Of a stretch of DNA of 64,000 bases, positions 25,461 through 34,061 are shown piece after piece. The first letter of the stretch is position 1, and each line of letters starts with the position of its first letter. A program made the translations under genes and the position numbers. A model generated the notes under the pieces. The model worked only from the letters and a program-made list of their open reading frames with translations, did not search any database and had not been told where the DNA came from. The DNA is from DASYKS01 sp035995205 (GTDB lineage: Bacteria; Acidobacteriota; Thermoanaerobaculia; Multivoradales; UBA5704): NCBI GenBank assembly GCA_035995205.1, contig DASYKS010000002.1, positions 85,064 to 149,063 of the forward strand, read 5' to 3'.

Positions 25461-26269
25461 ACCATCCGTTGGAATTCGGAGGGCGCGGTCGCGTCTGGCT
25501 GGTAGGCGCCGGCCCGGGCGATCCGGAGCTGATCACCGTCCGCGGCCTTCGTTGCCTGCGCCGGGCCGAGGTGGTCCTCTACGATCGTCTGGTAAGCCCG
25601 GAGCTGGTCGACGAGGCACCCCGTGCCGCGCTCCGCATCGACGTCGGCAAAGCGCCCGGCCGTCACGCGAGAAAGCAGGAGGAGATCTGCGGTCTGCTCA
25701 TCCGTCACGCCCGGGCCGGCCGCCGAGTCGTGCGCTTGAAAGGAGGCGATCCGTTCGTCTTCGGCCGCGGCGGGGAAGAGGCGCTCGCCTGCGCTCAGGC
25801 GCAGGTGCCGTGCGAGATCGTCCCCGGCATTTCGAGCGCCGTCGCCGCCCCGTCCGCGGCGGGAATCCCGATCACCCATCGCGGCGTCGCGGGAAGCGTT
25901 GCGATCGTCGCCGGTCATTGCTCTCCGGGGCTCCCCGAGCCCGGTGATTGCACCGACCGCATCGACTGGCCCGCGGTCGCCAGGCTCGACACGATCGTAA
26001 TCTTGATGGGCCTCTCCCGCCTGCCCGAAATCTCCGCCGCCTTGATCGCCGCCGGCCGCTCGCCCCAAACCCCGGCTGCCGCGATCGCGAGCGCCACCCT
26101 CTCCAACCAGCAAACGGTCGTTGGAACCCTCGGCACATTGGGCCGATGGGTCGCAGAGGCCGGCCTCGAAGCGCCCGCAACGTTGATCATTGGAGAGGTT
26201 GTGCGGGTGGGGGAGAGGATCGCGGAAGCGAGCCTTACCTGGGAGGAGGATGTGCTCGCGGTGGCGTGA
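25457..26269 (+). CDS. cobA: Uroporphyrinogen-III C-methyltransferase
   Basis: 270 residues starting at GTG 25457 in a 4-nt overlap. Family landmarks: VGAGPGDPELITVRG, VLYDRLVSPEL, VRLKGGDPFVFGRGGEE, VPGISSAVAAPSAAGIP. It methylates uroporphyrinogen III at C2 and C7 with SAM to make precorrin-2, the substrate of the preceding enzyme. Together the two genes split the job of E. coli CysG. It is the last gene of the operon. Confidence 0.95.
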   Translation: MNHPLEFGGRGRVWLVGAGPGDPELITVRGLRCLRRAEVVLYDRLVSPELVDEAPRAALRIDVGKAPGRHARKQEEICGLLIRHARAGRRVVRLKGGDPFVFGRGGEEALACAQAQVPCEIVPGISSAVAAPSAAGIPITHRGVAGSVAIVAGHCSPGLPEPGDCTDRIDWPAVARLDTIVILMGLSRLPEISAALIAAGRSPQTPAAAIASATLSNQQTVVGTLGTLGRWVAEAGLEAPATLIIGEVVRVGERIAEASLTWEEDVLAVA

Positions 26270-26347
26270 CAGTCCCGACCCACAGTCCGTGAAAGAATGC
26301 CATAGCGTCCGTCCAACGGTAGAGTCTCGTGACCCGAAGGGGCGACC

Positions 26348-27817
26348 ATGGCAAAGGCGAAGAAGAAGACCGGACAACAAACTTCGGCGGGCTTCATGAA
26401 CTCGGCGGTCGCTCCGGGTAAGGCGCCTGATTATGTTGTCGTGGAGCTGCTCTACGAGGCGCCGGTGGGATTCACCGCCACGAAGTTCGTGGCGCCCGCC
26501 GCTGGCGATACACAGGCCGGTAAGCTCAACGACGTGCTCGACAGGTACGAAATTCAGACGCTCCGCTCGCATTTCCGGCTGCCGTCCGAGGCGATCCGGT
26601 CTCGGGTCGAGGTGGCCAGCGCGCTGCCGAAGGCTCCTTTTGCGGAGACGTTTCCCGACCGTACGAAAAAAAAGTTCATCCAGAGCGGATTCGTGCAGGT
26701 CGTGCCGAAGCGCGATCAGGACGCCGGGAAAATCGCCGAGGAGCTCAACCGGCAGAGCGCCGTCTGGAAGGCGTTCGTCGCGCCTCGCCCGGTGCCCGCG
26801 GTCGCCGGTTCTGCCGCGGGCAGCCGAAACTTCGAGCCCTCCCAGGGTTACCTCTATTCCGCGCCCGATGGCATCGGGGCCGCCGAGGTCTGGGATCTCC
26901 CAGGGGGCAAAGGCGCCGGCATCACGATCTGCGACATCGAAGGAGCATGGAATCGGCGTCATGAGGATTTGCCTACCGGCATCAAGCTTCTCGGCGGCAA
27001 CATGCTCGATGACCTCGGCTGGCGAGATCACGGCACGGCCGTCCTGGGCGAGATGGTTTCGGTGCCGAGCTCCAAAGGTACGGTAGGAATCAGCCATGCC
27101 GCGACCGCCGTCGTGCAATCGGCCTACTTCAACGGGGTTTACAACTTGGCCGGTGCGCTCGACAACGCGGCCGGCTCTCTGAAGGCCGGCGACGTGATCC
27201 TGATCGAGCTGCAAGCGGAAGGCCCCAACAAGAAGTATGTCGCGATGCAGTATTGGAACGACGTTTTTTCCGCCATCAAGTCCGCGACCGAGAAGGGGAT
27301 CACGGTCGTCGAGGCCGCCGGGAACGGCGATGAGAACTTCGATCTGGCGATCTTCAAGAATACGGGCTTGCAGAAGGATAGCGGCGCGATCGTGGTCGGT
27401 GCGGGTGTGCCGCCTGCCAATCACCTGGACTTCGAAGGTTTCGGTGGTATGGCCCCGTATGCTTCGCTGGGCGCGCCGCGATCCCGGATTTGGTTCTCGA
27501 ATTACGGCAAGATCGTCAACGTTCAGGCTTGGGGCTGGAATGTCGCGACTCTGGGATATGGCGACGCGCAGGGCGGCGATTCCGAGAACCGCTGGTACAC
27601 CTTGCGCTTCTCCGGTACCTCCAGCGCATCGCCGATCGTCACCGGAGCCGTCGCCTGTCTCCAGGGAAGGGCCAAGGCGAAAAACGGCAGGCCATTGACG
27701 CCGGAGAGGGTCAGGGAAATACTGGTGAGGACGGGGACGCCCCAGGAAAAAGGTTCTGGCGCTCTCCAGAAGATCGGGCCTCAACCGAATCTGGTCAAGG
27801 CGATGAAGGAGGTCTGA
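26348..27817 (+). CDS. Second subtilisin-like S8 protease
   Basis: 489 residues, starting MAKAKKK with no signal peptide, so probably cytoplasmic or released without Sec. The S8 triad is complete: Asp196 in TICDIEG, His228 in RDHGTA and Ser425 in SGTSSASP, with oxyanion Asn in AAGNGDEN. The N-terminal 160 residues are an unrecognised pro- or regulatory region. A TTG-started small gene follows 13 nt later. It is not a close copy of the subtilase at 2995: motifs and spacing differ and no EF-hand is seen. The role is unknown; the next 1.6 kb of repeats and gene remnants suggest an accessory locus. Confidence 0.88.
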   Translation: MAKAKKKTGQQTSAGFMNSAVAPGKAPDYVVVELLYEAPVGFTATKFVAPAAGDTQAGKLNDVLDRYEIQTLRSHFRLPSEAIRSRVEVASALPKAPFAETFPDRTKKKFIQSGFVQVVPKRDQDAGKIAEELNRQSAVWKAFVAPRPVPAVAGSAAGSRNFEPSQGYLYSAPDGIGAAEVWDLPGGKGAGITICDIEGAWNRRHEDLPTGIKLLGGNMLDDLGWRDHGTAVLGEMVSVPSSKGTVGISHAATAVVQSAYFNGVYNLAGALDNAAGSLKAGDVILIELQAEGPNKKYVAMQYWNDVFSAIKSATEKGITVVEAAGNGDENFDLAIFKNTGLQKDSGAIVVGAGVPPANHLDFEGFGGMAPYASLGAPRSRIWFSNYGKIVNVQAWGWNVATLGYGDAQGGDSENRWYTLRFSGTSSASPIVTGAVACLQGRAKAKNGRPLTPERVREILVRTGTPQEKGSGALQKIGPQPNLVKAMKEV

Positions 27818-27830
27818 TCAGGGAGGTGGT

Positions 27831-28190
27831 TTGACCCAACCAGCAGTTCCCGCACCGTCGTCGCCCAAGAGTCTTGAGCTTCAACTCGGGCCGGGATGGC
27901 GCTTCGATTCCCGCCGGCGCCGCTTCGAGCAGGAATCGGGAGAAACCTTCTCGCCCTACGGCGACCTGCCGGAAGGCGCCAGAATCGTCTACAAGGTGCC
28001 GCGGCTTGCCAAGGCCGATCCCGCACGGCTTTCCGGTGCGGAGAGAGACTTGCAACGCTATGTGCAGGTGATTCTGCCCGTCGATGCCCCGGTGCATACC
28101 TACCTTGCGCAGGTTCGGGCTTGGCCCTCCGTGGCCGAAGCACAAGGTGGACCTGTGGTCAGCCTGCCCCGTCTGGGTAAAAGCTCCTAA
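27831..28190 (+). CDS. Small unknown partner of the second subtilase
   Basis: 119 residues from TTG 27831, with GGGAGGTGG just upstream supporting that start. It has a proline-rich N-terminus, then a compact region with SLELQLGPGWRFD, FSPYGDLPEGARIVYKVPRL and YVQVILP. There are no cysteines, membrane segments or known motif. Its size and position suggest an inhibitor, chaperone or adaptor of the protease (inference). The 21-nt array begins 20 nt after its stop. Confidence 0.65.
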   Translation: MTQPAVPAPSSPKSLELQLGPGWRFDSRRRRFEQESGETFSPYGDLPEGARIVYKVPRLAKADPARLSGAERDLQRYVQVILPVDAPVHTYLAQVRAWPSVAEAQGGPVVSLPRLGKSS

Positions 28191-28210
28191 TCGCGCTTGC
28201 ATGAGCGCCG

Positions 28211-28966
28211 AGTCGTTTGTCGCCCGTCGTTGCGGCCCCTGCCACCGGCCTGTTGACGCGGCACCCCGGAGTTGCGACCCAAAGTGCCTCTGTTGCGGCG
28301 CGCGCCCCTGCTACTGCAACACAAACCTCCGGTTTCTCGAATACGGGGACCGGTCACACAACACAAATCTGTGTTGCTGCAACACGAGGCGCCACTCCCA
28401 CAACACAAGTCATCCCGGTCGTGCGCGCCGAAATCACTGTTGCAACACAATGGAGTGGTGTTGCAACACGAAGCACCGGTGCGCGGACGCAAGAAAGTGG
28501 TGCGCGGACGCTACAATCCGGTGGGTAGCGTCCGCGCACCAGTTTCTTGTGTCACAACACCACTCCGTAGCGTCCGCCCACCGGTGGGTAGCGTGCGAAA
28601 AGTAGTTCGTAGCGTCCGCTCACCACTCGATAGCGTCCGCTCACGGATGGGTAGCGTCCGCCAAGTGGTGAATAGCGTCCGCTCACCGGTGGGTAGTGTG
28701 CGGAAAGCGGTGTCTAGCGTCCGCTCACCGGTGCGTAGCGTGCGCGACGGGGTGGGTAGCGTGCACGACGGAGTTTGTCGTGTCGTTCAGCCCTTGCGCC
28801 GTTCTCGCCTCACCGTTTCCCTCGTCGGCGAACCGGTGCCGCGCGTCGCGAACGCGGCGAGCCGCGTCCCGAAACTCCATTCTCGTGTTCGCTCGATCTT
28901 CCTTTGAGTTCACGAACCGGTTCTTCGCTTCGCTGAAACACCGGGCCGTTGCGGGACATTCCTAGC
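28211..28966. repeat. Degenerate tandem array, 21-nt period, 36 units (array A)
   Basis: Successive anchors fall exactly 21 nt apart. TAGCGT(C/G)CG-type cores are at 28526, 28568, 28589, 28610, 28631, 28652, 28673, 28694, 28715, 28736 and 28757, with (C)ACCGGTG at a fixed offset. Towards the 5' side the core is GCAACAC (28316, 28379, 28442, 28463); the same phase can be followed to 28211 and, weakly, to 28966. Units are contiguous without spacers, so this is not CRISPR. Since 21 nt is seven codons, several frames stay open as heptad-repeat ORFs; I do not call these genes because no frame has a good ribosome-binding site. Confidence 0.85.
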
Positions 28967-29046
28967 GCGCTTCCCGCGACGGTCAGCTGAAATCCCGAGC
29001 ACCGCACGGCGGCTTCCGACGTTGCTGCCGGGCCGAAGATCAGCCT

Positions 29047-29098
29047 TTCCCAAACCGATAGTGGGCGAACCTGCCACTCGCCTCCGTGGGCGTAGCCC
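29047..29098 (-). pseudogene. Remnant of the 3' end of a CFA-like methyltransferase gene
   Basis: Read on the minus strand this stretch closely matches the last codons of the methyltransferase gene ending at 32898 (GYADGGEWQVAHYRF): GGCTACGCCCACGGAGGCGA and following. An extra base after the GTT breaks the frame. Only about 50 nt remain. It lies between array A and the next remnant. Confidence 0.6.
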
Positions 29099-29119
29099 TC
29101 GTCGTTGCGGCCCCGTGAA

Positions 29120-29420
29120 ATCTGGTTTAGAGTCCCAACAACGGTCGAGAGAGGATGCCCCCTCTCGCGGCCGGGGTGATCACCGAATTAGACCTCGGCG
29201 CTCACGGACAACCCTTCACTCCCCTTGGCGTCGGTCAAAGCCTTCGCTTTGGCCCTCGCCGAGGGAGCCTTCCTCCGCAAATCCTGAGGCCGAATGCCGA
29301 GCTTCAACAGCTCGGGGTTCTGGAGCCCAGGTGGACCTGAAGGTGGGTCTTCAGACGGATTGCGCCCTCCGAGACCTTACGGATCAGATCCCTCCGCAGC
29401 CCGGAATAGACTGGCACGAG
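29120..29420 (-). pseudogene. Truncated, frameshifted copy of the small coiled-coil gene at 63206
   Basis: The minus strand from about 29410 to 29188 follows the 3' half of the gene at 63206-63607 base by base: RKVSEG.IRLKTHLQ, then KLGIRPQDLRRK and AKGSEGLSVSAEV. It ends in TAA (29190-29188). A one-base deletion near 29326 shifts the frame. Similarity continues past the stop through the terminator hairpin (CGAGAGG...CCTCTCTCG, about 29141-29173), so the duplicated unit included the terminator. The 5' half is missing and array B begins where homology ends. Confidence 0.8.
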
Positions 29421-29615
29421 TGAAACCGCTCCTCGCCAAAAATCCGACCTCCCTGCGGCAGGATCGCCGCTTCTCCGCCAGAATCACTGCTTCTGGCTCC
29501 CAATCACCGTTTCTGTCCCAGAATTACTTCGCTTCTTGCAAAATAGCTACTGCACCAGAATCACCGCTTCTGTACCAGAATCCCTACTCCTGTACCAGAA
29601 TCCCCGAAGTGCGAC
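29421..29615. repeat. Degenerate tandem array, ~20-nt period, about 9 units (array B)
   Basis: The core (G/C)AAT(C/T) recurs at 29461, 29481, 29501, 29521, 29541, 29558, 29578 and 29598: 20-nt steps with one 17-nt step. The clearest units read CCAGAATCNCCGCTTCTG, in which CAGAA and TTCTG are inverted. Beyond it, to 29794, I see only the leader of the membrane protein gene. Confidence 0.65.
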
Positions 29616-29794
29616 GAGGGGAGGGACGGCCTTCAACCACTCTCCGGAAAGCGGAGGAGGCGGTGCACAGATAAGGGCAGAAAGAGATTTCCCTGGTAGC
29701 ATGGTGGATGAACCCAGCAGGGGGTTAAACGTAGCCGCGAGACGCTCGGTCGTCTGAAGGAGAGAGTCCACGGTCAACATAAAGGATAGCTATC

Positions 29795-31276
29795 ATGGCT
29801 ATATCCGATGACGACAGGCATGCGGCTGCCTTAGATGCACTTGCGCTCCACATAAGGACCGTTCACTTTCTGTTGATCGCAACTTGCTTTACTCTTGCTG
29901 CGCTAGCTATCGCCAGTGAACCGCAACGCCAGTTCATGCGAGCTCAGAACGACCTTGAATCAATTATGCGAGCCAATGAGCGGTGGAGCAGGCTTACACC
30001 AGAAACATTGCCAAATCAAATAGATATTCTCGCGCCGCAATTTATCGATGTCTTCCCGAGCGATGACATCTCGCCCAATGTGAGACACACAAGAAAAGAT
30101 TGTGTATCCATCGAACCAGTTGATACATATTTGAATTTCTTGACGCCACTCCTTGAGGGAAAATCTTCTCGGGGTTCCAGTGATGATTTTGGCGTTATTA
30201 CAGCAGAAGAAACATTTTTGATAGATGTGCCGGCAGGAGTATCCTATACTTATGGTAGCCCCGCAGACTTAGCGACCTGGTTCAATTTTTGGGATAGTAT
30301 ACGAGATCCACTTCTTGCCCTGAAAGTTACACCCAGGTCGCTAACTTGGATAAATTCCGACCATCTCACTAACCTGGTGCGAAACCGGTTATCCAGAATT
30401 ACTTTTGCTGGCAGTCTAGACTCGCCTCCGCCGGGAGAAATCGACCTAATTCCGATACTTGATTCAACCACAGGCATGCCTGCTGATCTTGCTAAGCATG
30501 AACCGAACTTGCGCTGCCAAGGTATTTACTCTGGATCTTTTAATCTAGTACAGTTAAAAAGTGAAGCCCAGGATAGATGGAGAGCCATTTTTGCTTTACC
30601 GGTAGGTCAGAGGTCTCCGGTAAATGATCGCGAAATGGTGCTTGAAGGAGTTGCACTTTTCGATGCAACCCTCGAGAAATCTGAAGTTCCTGCAGGTTGG
30701 CAAGATCAGGTCGCGAAGGCAGGAATGGCTTCATGGAAGCCCGGAAACTCTAGCGACACATTTCCTGACCTCTACGAACTCACGAAGGGCGTGGACTCGA
30801 TGACGATAGAGCAGGCGGCGCGCTTGCTTCGCAATCTAGAACGTCAAGCTGAAGCTGCGCAAGGCCGTATAAGTATTGCGAGTGTTGACCTTCCTGGCCA
30901 ACTAGCTTCTACCTGGGGTATTGCTGTTGTGGCTGCCATCCAACTTTATCTCTGCCTTCATGTCCTTCGCTTCAGAGATCGTCAGCGCAAATTCAAGAAG
31001 CCATTGGCGGCATGGATTGGCCTATACCCTGATATTGCAAGCAGAGTTACCACCACGCTCACTCTCTGTATCCTTCCGTTGGCATCTGTCGGGATACTGG
31101 CCACCGCAGCCGCACAAGATGGCGCCCTTGAAAGCTGGGGAGGACAAGCGGCACTCTGGATCGTTATTGTCGCAAGTCTTGTTCTCGGCGGTATCACGGC
31201 CATAGCAGGTAGCAAATTGAATTGGGAAGCAAGGCTGGAGGCTAGCAACAATAGAGAAGCTCAGTTGGGTCGGTAG
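29795..31276 (+). CDS. Unknown membrane protein, A/T-rich gene
   Basis: 493 residues, start ATG 29795 with AAGGAT upstream. One TM segment near residues 25-43 (FLLIATCFTLAALAIA) is followed by a soluble region of about 320 residues. Three C-terminal TM segments come next, roughly 360-380, 405-425 and 440-462 (for example ALWIVIVASLVLGGITAIAG). The large domain should face the outside if the N-terminus is inside. No known domain is recognised. The gene is visibly richer in A/T than its neighbours, suggesting recent acquisition. It runs in the same direction as the next membrane protein, 134 nt away. Confidence 0.75.
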   Translation: MAISDDDRHAAALDALALHIRTVHFLLIATCFTLAALAIASEPQRQFMRAQNDLESIMRANERWSRLTPETLPNQIDILAPQFIDVFPSDDISPNVRHTRKDCVSIEPVDTYLNFLTPLLEGKSSRGSSDDFGVITAEETFLIDVPAGVSYTYGSPADLATWFNFWDSIRDPLLALKVTPRSLTWINSDHLTNLVRNRLSRITFAGSLDSPPPGEIDLIPILDSTTGMPADLAKHEPNLRCQGIYSGSFNLVQLKSEAQDRWRAIFALPVGQRSPVNDREMVLEGVALFDATLEKSEVPAGWQDQVAKAGMASWKPGNSSDTFPDLYELTKGVDSMTIEQAARLLRNLERQAEAAQGRISIASVDLPGQLASTWGIAVVAAIQLYLCLHVLRFRDRQRKFKKPLAAWIGLYPDIASRVTTTLTLCILPLASVGILATAAAQDGALESWGGQAALWIVIVASLVLGGITAIAGSKLNWEARLEASNNREAQLGR

Positions 31277-31410
31277 GCGTCACGCCATCCCGAAAGCCGC
31301 TCGCGATAAGCGTCAGTGGCTCCCTGCGGAAAAGAACCGCGGCGTCCGTCTCTGAAAGAAGCGACGAATCCAGGGGCAGCCAGCCCCAACGGACCCCCTT
31401 TGGAGAAAGC

Positions 31411-32829
31411 ATGCGAGAGACTCCTCGATACCGCCGCCCTGCCTTCCTGAGAACTACGGGTCTCCTTCTCCTGGGCGTACTGGCCGCCGCCGGGATTTCA
31501 TCGGCCCAGCCACCTCCCGGGACTTCCCCTGCCTCGACGACCACGGTGCCGCCCGCTGTGGCGCCTTCGGGAACGGCAGAATCTGAACCTGCGGCCGCCC
31601 CGGCACCTCTGACCACTCCGGAGGGAGGAGGAACGAAATCCCAGGGTACCGTTCAACAACCGATATACGTCTGCGGGGTCGAAAAAGTAGAGGCCTTCCA
31701 AGACAAGATTCCCCCGGCGGAAGCGAACAACACATCGCCATGCGCCCTCTCGAAGGAGGAACCTACGGTAAGGCTTCGGGACACCATTGCCGTCCGAGTC
31801 AACAACTTGGCTCGTCTGATCGACGAGCAAAAAGCGGATCCCAGCAAGAAGATCATCCTTTTTCTGAATGACCATCCCATACGCGCCCTGGACGACGACC
31901 CGCCGACGGCTCCCGAGCAGAACGTGCTGAGATTCCCCTTGCGCCGAACCGAGGATTCTCGCCAAGCCTGGGCAAGTATCTTGGGCAAGCCTCCGCTTTG
32001 GGGTACCCGCAGGGTCAAGGTGAGCGTCGGCATTGGATACGCCATCCCTTCGGGCACCTACGTGCAGCTGCAGGTTCTCCCGGCGAAATGGTTCGCGTTC
32101 TGGTTGTTCCTCTTCGCCGTTCTCGTCTTCGGCTTCCGACAGCTCGCGAAAAGCAGCAACTTGCTTCGCGACGACGTTCCGACGGTCGTGATGGGGGAGA
32201 GGCCCTCCTACAGTCTGTCCCGCTGCCAGGCGGCCTGGTGGTTCTTCATCGTCCTCGCGTCTTATCTTTTCATTGGTCTCGTCACCGGCGACTACAGCAC
32301 GTCGATCACCGGGACCGTTCTGGTTCTACTGGGAATCAGTGCCGGTACGACCCTCGCGTCGGCGGTCGTAGACAGCAATAAAGACACGCCGACCGAGAGA
32401 AAAATCCAGGAAGATGCGGCGCAATCGCTTTCCAAAGAAGCCACCAATTTGGCCGCGAGCAACAAATCCTCTGTCGAGAAAACAGAGGAGTGGAGCCTGA
32501 TGCAATCGCAGCTTCGAAAGCTGCGGAATCAGTCGGAGACTTTTTGGACCGACATCCTGAGCGACGCGAACGGCGTCAACCTCCATCGATTTCAGATGGC
32601 GGCCTGGACCTTCATCCTGGGAATCATCTTTGTCATCGAGGTTTTCCGCGAGCTTGCCATGCCCCAGTTCAACGAAACATTGCTGGGTTTGATGGGGATC
32701 AGCGCGGGCACTTTCCTTAGTCTCAAGACGACAGAGCCGACGGTTCCGACGGTCTCGAAACCCGACCCGAGCGCTGCACCGCCGAATGGAAATGCGAACA
32801 CACCCCCGGAGCCCGATCCAAAGGAATGA
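31411..32829 (+). CDS. Unknown membrane protein with duplicated TM module
   Basis: 472 residues, start ATG 31411 after GGAGAAAG. It has an N-terminal signal or anchor (LLLLGVLAAAGISSA) and a Pro/Thr/Ala-rich linker. A soluble domain follows (IYVCGVEK to YVQLQVLPAKW), then about five TM segments. Two modules resemble each other: YSLSRCQAAWWFFIV...LLGISAGT near 265-315 and NLHRFQMAAWTFILG...LMGISAGT near 395-445. They are separated by a cytoplasmic helical segment. The tail is Pro-rich. The family is not known to me. The internal duplication suggests a two-fold symmetric membrane core. Confidence 0.78.
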   Translation: MRETPRYRRPAFLRTTGLLLLGVLAAAGISSAQPPPGTSPASTTTVPPAVAPSGTAESEPAAAPAPLTTPEGGGTKSQGTVQQPIYVCGVEKVEAFQDKIPPAEANNTSPCALSKEEPTVRLRDTIAVRVNNLARLIDEQKADPSKKIILFLNDHPIRALDDDPPTAPEQNVLRFPLRRTEDSRQAWASILGKPPLWGTRRVKVSVGIGYAIPSGTYVQLQVLPAKWFAFWLFLFAVLVFGFRQLAKSSNLLRDDVPTVVMGERPSYSLSRCQAAWWFFIVLASYLFIGLVTGDYSTSITGTVLVLLGISAGTTLASAVVDSNKDTPTERKIQEDAAQSLSKEATNLAASNKSSVEKTEEWSLMQSQLRKLRNQSETFWTDILSDANGVNLHRFQMAAWTFILGIIFVIEVFRELAMPQFNETLLGLMGISAGTFLSLKTTEPTVPTVSKPDPSAAPPNGNANTPPEPDPKE

Positions 32830-32865
32830 GGTGAGAGCTTACCCAGCGAATCGGTCTTGCGCGAC

Positions 32866-32896
32866 GAGGGTGGCCGGTGCCTATCCGGCCACCCTC
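32866..32896. terminator. Bidirectional hairpin terminator
   Basis: Perfect 12-bp stem GAGGGTGGCCGG (32866-32877) / CCGGCCACCCTC (32885-32896) with a 7-nt loop. It lies in the 68 nt between the membrane protein gene and the convergent end of the 14-gene lipid operon, so it can serve both. Confidence 0.8.
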
Positions 32897-32897
32897 A

Positions 32898-34061
32898 TCA
32901 TCGCCTAAACCGGTAGTGGGCGACCTGCCATTCGCCGCCGTCGGCGTAGCCGAAAAGCTCGGCGCAGGCCATGAAGAAGACCCGCCAGTAGACCCACCAA
33001 CGGGTGGCGGCACCCGGGGTGTTATCGCTCCCGTAGACCTCGGCGATGAGCGGCTTCAGCTCGCGCGAGAAGCGGTCCTGGTTGGCGAGCCAGGCCTCGG
33101 CGGTTTTCTGGTAGTGGGTCCCATCGACCAACCATTGCGCCTCCACCACCAGCGGTACCTTTCCGGTCGGCGCGACGAAGCGGGGCAGAAGGTCGGCCGA
33201 GGGCATCAGCCCTCCGGTGAAGAAGTAGCGGGCCATCCAATCGCTCTCGTCCTTGACCTCGAACGGGTAGGCGACGTCGCGGTGGCAGAAGACGTGGACG
33301 AAGAATTTGCCCGCCGGGCCGAGCCAGGTTGCGACGCGGCCGAGCATCTCCTCGTAGTTCCGCACGTGTTCGAGCATCTCGATCGACACGATCCGGTCGA
33401 AGCGGCCCGCGAGATCCGCGGCGCGCAAACCCTCGGGCGCCGCCTCGGTGCCCAGGACATTGGCGTCGACCGTGCGGACCGTAACGTTCGGCAAACCGCG
33501 TTCGCGCGCCTGCTCTTCGATGAAAACCTTTTGGGTCGCGGAGTTGGACACCGCGAGAATCCGGGCGGAAGGAAAGCGCTCCGCGGCCCAAAGCGTGAAC
33601 GAGCCCCAGCCGCACCCCAGGTCGAGAATCGACTGGCCGTCCGCGATCTCCGCGCGTTCGGCGCTGAGCGCGAGCATCGCCTCTTCCGCCCGATCGAGGG
33701 AGTCGACCCCCTCCGGCCAGTAGGCGCCGCTGTACTTGAGCCGGCGTCCGAGCACGCGGCGGAAGAAGGCGGTCGGCAGCTCGTAGTGCTGCGCGTTGGC
33801 TTCTCCCGTATGAACGGCGACCGCGCTCGCGCACAGGCGGGCGATCAGCTCCCGCTTGCGGTTCTCGATCGCGCCCTGGCCACCGGCCGTTTCGGCTTCG
33901 AGACGTTCGGCGCAAAGCCTGCGAATGCCGAAGCGGATCAACGCGTCGGGCAGCAGGTTCTGTTCGAGCAGGCGCAGAAAGCCGCGGACCACGACGTGCG
34001 GCCGTGGTGCGGCTGTGGTTTCGGCGATCGGTGCGGCAACCGAGGTCGGAGGGCTCGTCAT
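32898..34061 (-). CDS. CFA-synthase-like SAM methyltransferase (coclaurine N-methyltransferase-like group)
   Basis: 387 residues from ATG 34061, which overlaps the preceding stop (ATGA). The class I SAM fold has motif I LDLGCGWGSFTLWAAERF, followed by VSIEMLEHVRNYEEML. The segment FVHVFCHRDVAYPF...FFTGGLMPSADLL is typical of the bacterial group close to coclaurine N-methyltransferases within the cyclopropane-synthase superfamily. Likely substrates are unsaturated acyl chains of phospholipids or an amine; the sequence does not decide. It is the last gene of the 14-gene run. Confidence 0.87.
   Translation of the reverse strand: MTSPPTSVAAPIAETTAAPRPHVVVRGFLRLLEQNLLPDALIRFGIRRLCAERLEAETAGGQGAIENRKRELIARLCASAVAVHTGEANAQHYELPTAFFRRVLGRRLKYSGAYWPEGVDSLDRAEEAMLALSAERAEIADGQSILDLGCGWGSFTLWAAERFPSARILAVSNSATQKVFIEEQARERGLPNVTVRTVDANVLGTEAAPEGLRAADLAGRFDRIVSIEMLEHVRNYEEMLGRVATWLGPAGKFFVHVFCHRDVAYPFEVKDESDWMARYFFTGGLMPSADLLPRFVAPTGKVPLVVEAQWLVDGTHYQKTAEAWLANQDRFSRELKPLIAEVYGSDNTPGAATRWWVYWRVFFMACAELFGYADGGEWQVAHYRFRR

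Noticed and set aside
28272..28907. Open frame of 211 residues with SVRxxxx heptad repeats
   Set aside because: It is a by-product of the 21-nt array: several frames are open at once, the start is a TTG without a ribosome-binding site, and composition changes with the array core rather than like a protein.
28211..28966. Possible CRISPR array
   Set aside because: Units are contiguous, degenerate and 21 nt long, with no unique spacers and no cas genes in the window.
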